Part shown: positions 32,251 through 39,601 of the stretch, one piece after another
Layout: each line of letters opens with the position of its first letter
How positions within the stretch are numbered: position 1 is the stretch's first letter
Assembly: GCA_003427395.1 (NCBI GenBank)
Contig: BFEA01000052.1
Span: 616,743 to 656,343, forward strand
Reading direction: 5' to 3'
DNA: 39,601 bases
Origin: Chara braunii
Lineage: Eukaryota > Streptophyta > Charophyceae > Charales > Characeae
The notes under the pieces: model-generated
Seen by the model: only the letters and a program-made list of their open reading frames with translations
The model's database searches: none
What the model was told of the DNA's origin: nothing
Position numbers and translations under genes: made by a program

Positions 32251-32710
32251 GATTACATGCTGGTGAAGGTGAACCCTAGGAGCTTGCTCGTCTGGCTCCA
32301 TTGTACCATGACTGGCTTCCTGAGTGCTGTGTGTATTCACAGGTGATCAGTTATGTAGGGAAAGCCGAGTGTTTGCTTTCTTATGCAGTCACGCGATGTG
32401 CCACTTGGTGAAAGGGGAGAGCTTGCGAGTCGGTGGGTTATCTTTGTAAAAGCTGATTACATGCTGCTGAAGGTGGACCTGATGAGCTTGCCCTGCTGTG
32501 ACTGGCTTCCTCAGTGCTGACCTGATGAGCTCACCGGCTTCCTCAGTTGCTTGTATTCACAGGTGATCAGTGATGTAGGGAAGCCAAGTGTTTTCCATCT
32601 TCTGCAGTCGCCTTCCTCGACTTAGCGGAGAGTAATAGTCTCTCATCTTTGGAGCAAACAAGACGAGTCGGTGAGTCTGGCAAAGCAATTTATCATTTTG
32701 TGAAAGGGGG
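32251..32710 (+). repeat. Tandem duplication, 204-bp period
   Basis: GATTACATGCTGGTGAAGGT (32251) recurs as GATTACATGCTGCTGAAGGT (32455). TATTCACAGGTGATCAGT.ATGTAGGGAA follows in both copies, as does a GTGAAAGGGG.AGAGC segment. A third, shorter internal repeat (GACCTGATGAGCT) occurs at 32483 and 32519. Confidence 0.78.
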
Positions 32711-34689
32711 AGAGCATTAGAGTGAATGGCGTAACTGTGGTTCGTAGAGGCGATGAGTCAGCAAGTTTAAAGCAGTTTGCAGCCCCACCTGATGAGGTGG
32801 ACTGCAAATCTCATCGAAAATCTTGTAATTGGTCTATAGATGTCCTGCGTGCCCCTTCGCTTCCTGAAATTTTTGATTGGTGTGTGATGTGGGCTCCGTG
32901 CTCGTCTGAGCTTGGTGCTTTCGCAGGCCTCGTGCCTTGCGTAAGGGTAGAGTGATGGCATCGGCTCCTTTGCTTCACCACCCATGCAGTCATCTCTGCC
33001 ACTTGGTAGTCCATCGATACGTTAGGTGGAATAAGCTCTCTCTTCTCATAACAACAGGAAGGATTTAACAAGGAACTACTGTGTGTGTGTTGGGGGAGGG
33101 GGCGTAGATATGCGGTGTGGAGAAGAATAAATAATCCTCGTTGTCTCTGCCCTCTCTCCAACCACCTGCCTTTTTACCCCTTCGCCCTTAACATCCCAAG
33201 GGCAGTGCTGCTCGGCACAACAAGCGGAAAGTGAGAATTTCTGCCCAGGAAGGAACTGCTTTTTGGAGACTGAGGTTTGAGGTAGAAAACTCATCTGTGG
33301 TGATGGATGAAGCAAGCGATGGTAGTGGATGCAATGCGCAGGACACAGATAAACATGTCCGTTTGCTGGCTGAAAAGTCCGTCGTCCACAATTACGCAGT
33401 TTTGCAAAGATGATAGTGTATGCTGCCCAGCAACATCGGCGATTGGCGACCGAGCAGCCGGGATGTGGCATTTGGGAGTGTGGAGGGAGGATTATTACGG
33501 AGGGGAGGGGAACAACAGGAGTCCGGAGAACAGGGCGAGGGTGTGGTGTTGAGGTCGGACAACGAAGGGGGCTAGAATTACCCTGAATGTGGGCAAAAGC
33601 TTACTTCTGTTAAGCTGACTCTCAGGCATGTTCCGGCCCTGTACGCGTCGGTATTCTGTTTATGAAGGACTGTAGCCAAAGCATTCGTTCACGTTAAATG
33701 TCGGTCCTATTTATTGCACACTTTTCAATGTGCATATTTTGGATGTTCAGTTTTGGATTTTCCAGTTTTGAGAAATGGACGAGTCTCTGGGTTTGTCAGT
33801 CTCAGAAATGGATTTCTAGCAGTAGCTTGAGTCTCTCTTTTGACGACTGTCGGTCCGATTCCAGCATAGCCAGGTACATATATACCATCATAACTTATTT
33901 TACTCTAATGTAAATTTTTGTTCCACTATTCAACTATTTGAGTTAAAATTCTCTTGAGGAGTGGTGTTTGGTCCCCCCATCCTTTTTTATCGTCAGCGGT
34001 GAGCGACTATGACGCAATGCCATCTTGAAAACTGCCGAGAAAGGACAGCCAAGGCAAGGGGACCTAAGCATGCCAGAAAACGAGGGAGTGGTCAGTGTTT
34101 ATGAAACCTTTACGTCAGTGGGCAGCAGTACTGGCTGGGTTTTGTAGTGCGCTGTCGTACATCCTATTTTATTTTATCCGGGAATTAGAGCGCTTTTACG
34201 TCAGTGACTCGGTGGCAATAATCTTTTCCTTTCTGGCAGTTTAGGAGTGTACCCGGTAAGCGCAGGAAGGATTTCTTGCGATGTTCTAGTACACTGAACA
34301 AAGAGCTGCATAGCGGCAGTCGGTGCAATCCATAAAGCATTCTCTCTGCTCAGCTCCCCTCACTTTTGTCTGCCTTTTCTTCACAAAGGCAGGTCGAGGA
34401 GCGAAATGGTTAATCCTACCGGCAAGTAGTCTGATGCGGCGACTTGTTGAGGAGACGAGAAGAGCCTGTCTTTGCTTAACGCCCCGGTTTCTGTTGTCTG
34501 GAGTTTTCTTTGCCGTACATTGTTTGCAATTGACAAATGCGGTCTATCTGGAGGACATCGCAGTGTTCAATGCCGCCGTGGTTAAGATTGTGTGAAGAGC
34601 AGTGTACGCATGAAGAACTAGCCTGCTGCTTGCATGGCATGTCTTTCCTCCGCTTAGAACCGTGAGGGTGACAAGTTTATGTTGTTCCT

Positions 34690-34806
34690 GGAAAAGTGGT
34701 CTGCGTTGGCAAATCATACGATGAGCAGAAGATGTGCTTTGTCGGCCAGGTCTGCATTGGCAAATCATACGATGAGGAGAAGATGAGCAGAAGATGTGCT
34801 TTGTCT
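34690..34806 (+). repeat. Short direct repeat, about 45-bp period
   Basis: TTGGCAAATCATACGATGAG occurs at about 34706 and 34757, and AGCAGAAGATGTGCTTTGTC at about 34725 and 34785. No other feature is visible. Confidence 0.75.
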
Positions 34807-34981
34807 TTCCTCCGCCAGTGTTAACCCCCCGCTTGTGTTGGCACGACAGCCAATGTTTGCGCCGTCTGTGGGCAAGATTGGGAACGATTCGTCTCCAGTT
34901 GGCGTTGAACAAGGTCCAGGTTACAGATCCTATCATCCTACTCTTCATGTGTACAAGGCATGATTCACACCATCGTAAAGA

Positions 34982-35700
34982 GAGCCTTCTCGCAATGATT
35001 TGGCCCAGCCTCTCCCAGTTGGTTCAGGTAACCTATGTTTGCAGGCATAGATAGAGAGTTCTTTCGCCGGTTTAGCTGTGTGTGACAAGGAAGCTCGGTG
35101 GCAGCCTCAAACGCCCACGGTAGGTGGTTGTAGATGACTTCGGCGATATGAGCTCTTCGGAGCCGTCAGCAGGGAGCCTTCTCGCAATGATTTGGCCCAG
35201 CCTCTCCCAGTTGGTTCAGGTAACGCATGTTTGCAAGCATAGATAGAGAGTTCTTTGGCCGGTTTAGCTGTGTGAGAAGGAAGTTCGGTGGCAGCCTCAA
35301 ACGCCCACGGTAGGTGGTTGTAGGTGACTTCGGCGATACGAGCTCTTGGGAGTCGTCAGCAGGAATGCCATTACAGCATTCCTAGCGCTTTTGCTGGATG
35401 GAATGTGTGGAGTAGTTTTCGAAAGGTGCATTGTGAAAGCGGGCGAAGAGGAGCGCTTGCTTGATTGCTCCATGTCTTCAATTAGCTGGGGCTCTTGCCG
35501 AGACTGTCGATGGTAGGTGGTTGTAGTCGACCCGTCGCTATGAGCTCTTGGAAGTCGTTAGCGGGAATGACATTCCGCATTCCACACGCTTATGCTGGAT
35601 GGAATGCTTTGAGTAGTTTCTGAAAGGTGCATCGCAAAAGTGGGCAACGAAGAGCGCTTGATTGCTTCATTTTTCAATGAGCTGGGGTTCTTGCGGAGAC
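34982..35700 (+). repeat. Complex tandem repeat, about 190-203-bp units
   Basis: GAGCCTTCTCGCAATGATTT starts at 34982 and 35174. GGTAGGTGGTTGTAG occurs at 35119, 35309 and 35512. GCTGGATGGAATG and GAAAGGTGCAT..C.AAA.. recur at 35391 and 35591. The array therefore has overlapping partial units rather than clean monomers. Its right end lies shortly before the assembly artefact at 35889-36232. Confidence 0.85.
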
Positions 35701-35888
35701 TGTCAGGAGAGTTAACAGCCTCTTTACTGTGGATAATTATTGAAGCTGGAGATGATGAGATTCTGGGCATAAGGCGACATGTTAGGAGGAAGGGTGTTTT
35801 CCTTCACGGATACACAAAAAGCACGAGACTATGACCTGGTCGTGGAGAAGGGTGACGTGTTGGATTGCATCCATATATACGTGTGGGT

Positions 35889-36232
35889 GGTTCATGTAGC
35901 CAATGTTACTCGATAAAATGAGTGTGGGCATCAGTTTTTCTGAAGGTTGAAGAAGTCTTGTGCACTAAGTGACAGAAAGGACATACGCGGTGTAGGTTCA
36001 TAAGCTGTGCTATGATTTAACAACAGTCGGGAAGTCGTGTGGCTGTCTCTTATACACATCTAGATGTGTATAAGAGACAGGGTTCATGTAGCCAATGTTA
36101 CTCGATAAAATGAGTGTGGGCATCAGTTTCTGAAGGTTGAAGAAGTCTTGTGCACTAAGTGACAGAAAGGACATACCCGGTGTCGGTTCATGAGCTGTGC
36201 TATGATTTAACAACAGTCGGGAAGTTGTGTGG
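35889..36232. other. Artefactual duplication around a sequencing adapter
   Basis: The left copy (35889-36042) and right copy (36081-36232) both begin GGTTCATGTAGCCAATGTTA and end GGGAAG.YGTGTGG. They differ by a T5/T3 run and about four substitutions. The sequence between them is adapter (next entry). The parsimonious reading is that one genomic segment was entered twice when untrimmed mate-pair reads were assembled or used to fill a gap. Confidence 0.88.
36043..36080. other. Nextera mate-pair junction adapter (two Tn5 mosaic ends)
   Basis: CTGTCTCTTATACACATCT (36043-36061) is the 19-bp Tn5 mosaic end. It is followed directly by its exact reverse complement (36062-36080). This 38-bp perfect palindrome is the known circularisation adapter of Nextera mate-pair libraries. 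It is not genomic DNA of the organism. Confidence 0.97.
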
Positions 36233-36327
36233 CGTCGAACATAAATTTCTCTACTCGCTCCTCGGGCGCCTCTTGTAAGAGTCTCTTATTTTCCCCACTC
36301 AGTGTAATGTTCATCTCAGCTGTGTGC

Positions 36328-36527
36328 TTAAACCACCAGTACCTTCCCCTGCTTAAAAAAGCAAATGCCTGCCGGTTAACACGGGCGGCAGGCGGCCGCG
36401 GCATTACCGGGGCGAAATGGCTGGAGGCGCCAGCCAAATTCGAACGCGCGTCGGTTCGCTCTAGTGTTGGCGTGCAGTCTGAATTCAGGCTCGGCAGCGA
36501 TAGCTGAGAAAGGTACTGGTGGTTTAA
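36328..36527. mobile_element. MITE-like element with perfect 17-bp TIRs (family 1)
   Basis: The left end is TTAAACCACCAGTACCT (36328-36344), with an exact reverse complement at 36511-36527. It is 200 bp with a GC-rich interior and non-coding. The interior is unlike that of 28132-28338 although the ends differ at only one position. Confidence 0.85.
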
Positions 36528-36975
36528 AGGCCAAACCTAGGAATTGAAGTGTTTCTTTTGCATATACAAGCCCCAGCCCGGCCACCCCCTCTCTCCCTCT
36601 ATGCCTATGTCGCTCTCTTCTTTCTCCACCCTTGTGCTCTCACCCTCTGTGCAAACCACAACCCTCAGCCTCCTGGCCCGTTTTCTTCCGTTCATGTTCA
36701 AGTGTGAGGCGTGCTGAACGGATCCAGGGCTTGGAGCATCATGTTTTCTCTCTGAGCCCTGTGGCGCTTTCTAGCGCTGTTTCCCATTGAGGGAAACTAC
36801 TACTACCACTGGGGTTTGACTCAGGGTTTTCCAACTGCAAAAACGGTCGAGGCGCGTGGGAAAAGTCCGTCAGGGCACATACCGACACCCGCATTGTAGA
36901 AGATCCTAGTGTTGTTGTTTGGAGATATTTGTTGATTCTCATGTCTCAACTTCATGCATCAGGACAGAAAGAGTA

Positions 36976-37140
36976 AGGGCGTCGCCGCACGGGACAGGAA
37001 ACAAAAAACGAAACGAATGTATCTTCCCCAAGAAAATGGCCAGGTTCATCCGTTTGCTATAAATAGTAAGGATTTTGCCACCTTCGGTGGGCCGATGCAC
37101 TCGTTTCGTTTTTGTTTCGTGTGCCGTGCGGCGAGACCCT
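36976..37140. mobile_element. Fold-back element with about 43-bp inverted repeats (family 3)
   Basis: The left arm, AGGGCGTCGCCGCACGGGAC then AGGAAACAAAAAACGAAACGA (36976-37017), pairs with the right arm, whose reverse complement is AGGGTCTCGCCGCACGGCAC then ACGAAACAAAAACGAAACGA (about 37099-37140). The loop is about 80 bp. No coding potential is visible. Flanking bases give no certain target duplication. Confidence 0.8.
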
Positions 37141-37210
37141 AAGTCGGCACTTCCACAAGATTAACAGTTTGGGAATGCCCTTTGACCCTGGTATGATGAT
37201 TCTGTATCTC

Positions 37211-37234
37211 TTTTTTTTTTTTTTTTTTTTTTTT
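37211..37234. repeat. 24-nt poly(T) run
   Basis: A homopolymer of 24 T. On the minus strand it could be the A-tail of a retrocopy, but I could not find a matching target duplication. Confidence 0.9.
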
Positions 37235-37731
37235 CTCAGTTTGAGGAGTCGGATCCCTTTGTAAATTCGAGTCTTGCTTTTGTACCCTGATGTGTTTCTC
37301 CTTGTTATGTTATAGATACAACTGATAAAAATAATGGCGTGAATTTAAGCTCATCTGGTCGAACCTTGAGATAAGGTTCTTACGAGTGTTTTTTTTTAGA
37401 TAAAGCATGCTGTACCTCACTTCAACGGTGCATGCTGGTGAACGTAGGTCGATCCATCGTCATTTTTGGAGGAACACTGTCACAGACAGAACCTATCGCC
37501 AGAGCTGCACCAGTATGAGAGATGCTTACAGTTTGCAGAGGCCGAGCCGAATCTGATGCATAATAAATAATAATATGTGAGTAGGCCGCCGATTCCATTT
37601 TGTCAACGGCGGTCCTTGCCGGCTTGGCTACCGCGATACCCAGCGCGTCTTGGATTTCAAAAGGTGAAAGGTACTGGTGAGTTAAGGGCTTTACCGTGGC
37701 TTGAACTGCAACAGTGAGGCCGTGCTTACGG

Positions 37732-38260
37732 TTAACCCCCCAGTTACTTTTGACCCTTCCCTTGCAGAGCCTGGGAGTGCCCTGACGGCCAGAAAAGACA
37801 ACTGCTGTGGGCCTTCTTTTGGCTGCCAACTCCAAGCATTTTGCTGCGATAGGCCCGGCCGACCCTTGAAACCTGCATCGCGAGCTCGGCCACATTGGGG
37901 AAGAACGGCTGGGAGACGTACTGGTGCATCAGCGGGTGCACGGTGATCTCCATTATGCCCCAATGCTGCCGAGCTCACGCTGCAGGCGTGAGTAGGTTTC
38001 TTGGCTCACTATCCATAACCGCTGTGACCGTCCTGTAGTCTTACGCTTTTTCCCCCTCCAGCCGGAAGTATCCTTGCTGGGTCCTGCTTTGTTCTTGCTC
38101 TGGGGCATTAGCTCGGGGAAACTTTTGGGGCTCAGCCTCCGGAGCAAAATCGCCAGCGCCGCCAGCCGAATGGAGGTCAATGGTCGCTCCTCTTTTTTTG
38201 CTGCACAGTTCGCTCGTTGCCCACCCCGGAGAAACGTCCCTCGGAAGTACCGGTGGTTTA
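37732..38260. mobile_element. Possible degenerate family-1 element
   Basis: The left end TTAACCCCCCAGTTACTT and the right end AAGTACCGGTGGTTTAC are a loose inverted pair resembling family-1 ends. A lone right-type end, GGTACTGGTGAGTTAA, sits at 37670. The 530-bp interior is GC-rich and unlike the other members, so this may be two half-elements. Confidence 0.35.
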
Positions 38261-39323
38261 CTTCACACCACCTATTATTGTCCCGCGCTAATCAGACTAC
38301 TGCTTACAAACTACGAATCAACTGGCGCTTCAAAACCCCTCTCATTCCTTGACGCAGTTTCTCCAGTGTGGGAAATATTACTTCTAGTTGATCCACTATC
38401 TACTGTTTTGGTCGTGACTCGTGTGCCTATTCTTGTTCCTTTTTCTTTTTTTTAACAGGGTTGGAGGGGGTGGCATGAGCATCCTCCCATAGGATTCTCT
38501 CATCCAGGCACTCCACTCTACCGGTGTGTAACTTCTAACGTTCTACGTTTGCTAAAATTACCTTTCCCGTCTCTTGCATCATGACAGGATGTGCTTGACG
38601 AGGAAAGATCAACTCGTGGCATGTGCTTGCAAAGGAACCAAATTGTTCTTTTTCTATTGATTCAATCAAATGAAACTTTGTACTTTAGGGACACCACAAC
38701 ATGGAGTCTCCGAACAACCGTTGTGCGAGCCAACTTCGGACTGCGCATTTATTCTGCGAGGTGGAAGCGGATTCGGCGTCTTGGGCTTCCACTCGTCGTC
38801 GTAATCATATCATAGATACCATGCCATGGTGGACAAACCACTCAGACAAACAGGGAAAAGGAAGAAAGGAGGAAGAAGAGGAAGGACGAGGAGGGGACGA
38901 CTCATAGCCGTAGACCACACTCAGATGTGAAAAAAACCCTTGATTCTCCCGAGCGCAAACGAGGGCAAACATAAGATAACACGTATCAGCATTCCCTCGA
39001 CACTGCCGCCGCAGTGTTCGGCGTGACTCGACGGTACCGTTTCGGCTGGTCGCCACCAGTCCTTTTCAGGAGTCTTCGTTGCCGGCTCACCGAGTCTGGT
39101 GGTCTACGGACTTCTATATACTGAGCCTACAAGACCTAGATGGAACGACGATACCCGGGACCAGTACCAGGTCCTTAGTGCAAAATCCCGATCAGTCACA
39201 GACACAGTGTCCCCAGTTACCAAAAAGAATTGGGGTCATAACCCTGCTGTCGAACCCTCAAGCAGAAACAAAAACCCGAAACGTCACAGCTGACCCCGCC
39301 GCGGGCCCCTAGTATATGCCAAA
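38261..39323. other. No gene recognised
   Basis: Short frames only. A segment of basic residues on the plus strand (38700-38815) and an acidic Glu/Gly run (38860-38905) carry no recognisable motif. I see no repeats of note. Confidence 0.4.
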
Positions 39324-39601
39324 TCACTTAGCCGGGAGAAACATTCTGTCCCAACGAGAAAGTAGTATAAAGTAGAACTTCTGGGCATTCCTTTTTGCTG
39401 ACTGCTGCCACGGCGGACAGAAGGGAATGATGATATGGCCCTTCGTGCCGCACACATAACACTTTCCTTTCATCCCTACACACTCATGCCACTGAGATTC
39501 AGACAATGTCATATCTTTCCAGAGTTCGTCTTTGAGTCCTGGGTGCAGGGGATAACTTCTTGGGCCGCTGTGGTAATCTGGTTCCACCTCTCTGTGGTGG
39601 T
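39324..39601 (-). pseudogene. Possible retroelement Gag fragment with zinc-knuckle-like motif
   Basis: The minus-strand frame, open to the window edge, contains LKDELWKDMTLSESQWHECV followed by KCYVCGTKGHIIIPFCPPW. The latter resembles the CCHC knuckle CX2CX4HX4C of Gag proteins. Here the last spacing is five residues (H-IIIPF-C), so the knuckle is one residue too long for the standard motif. The upstream LSESQW..C and downstream CPP fit plant retrotransposon Gag-like contexts, but no protease or reverse-transcriptase frame follows. It may be a small zinc-knuckle protein or a decayed fragment. Confidence 0.45.

Larger units (their letters stand above)
29714..34981. other. Gene-poor region downstream of the protease
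   Basis: No exon with a recognisable domain was found. Frames of up to 232 codons (for example minus strand 30916-31614) have unremarkable composition, overlap other frames and carry no motif I know. Local repeats are listed separately. Short G-rich repeats (GGGGTGGGGT...) lie at 31820-31872. Confidence 0.45.

Noticed and set aside
36043-36080. A natural Tn5/IS50-type insertion or regulatory palindrome
   Set aside because: There is no transposase or cargo between the two mosaic ends. They abut exactly as in the Nextera mate-pair junction adapter and separate two copies of the same sequence.

Overview
The window looks like nuclear DNA from a large, repeat-rich eukaryotic genome of the green-plant lineage. 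The evidence is one intron-split, plant-type (nepenthesin/CND41-like) aspartic protease gene, several families of short inverted-repeat elements, a decayed hAT transposase, U6 snRNA retrocopies and many microsatellites. Multi-kilobase introns around small exons would suit a charophyte alga such as Chara. That assignment is inference from gene style and repeat load, not from a database match. No bacterial-style operon, CRISPR array, rRNA or convincing tRNA is visible.

Layout. Positions 1-7870 are intergenic or 5' territory. They hold degenerate short repeats, a concatemeric U6 retropseudogene (about 2448-2640), a second decayed U6 fragment (7340-7402), two clear MITE-like elements (4672-4828 and 4901-5015) and a 324-bp-period tandem duplication (5522-6160). 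Positions 7871-29713 carry the one gene I can reconstruct with confidence: eight plus-strand exons of an A1-family aspartic protease. Exon phases agree at all seven junctions, and about 412 codons are open from the first visible exon to the stop. The N-terminal exon(s) with the signal peptide and propeptide were not found. The 7.25-kb third visible intron contains a frameshifted hAT transposase pseudogene on the minus strand (about 13840-16052). The sixth contains a minus-strand fragment of a group II-intron-type reverse transcriptase (26411-26575). Other introns carry MITEs, long GA/GT/CT microsatellites and local tandem duplications.

Positions 29714-39601 are gene-poor. They contain tandem repeats (30-bp, about 204-bp and about 190-203-bp units), more MITEs, a fold-back element (36976-37140) and, at the right edge on the minus strand, a fragment with a CCHC zinc-knuckle-like motif that may be a retroelement Gag remnant.

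Two points deserve most attention. First, the protease has Asn in place of the first catalytic Asp (NTGS for DTGS), Phe at the flap Tyr position and DSGN at the second site, while its frame and splice sites are intact, so it may be a pseudo-protease. Second, positions 36043-36080 are a perfect 38-bp back-to-back Tn5 mosaic-end pair, the Nextera mate-pair junction adapter. It lies between two near-identical 152-154-bp copies, so this part of the sequence is almost certainly an assembly artefact.
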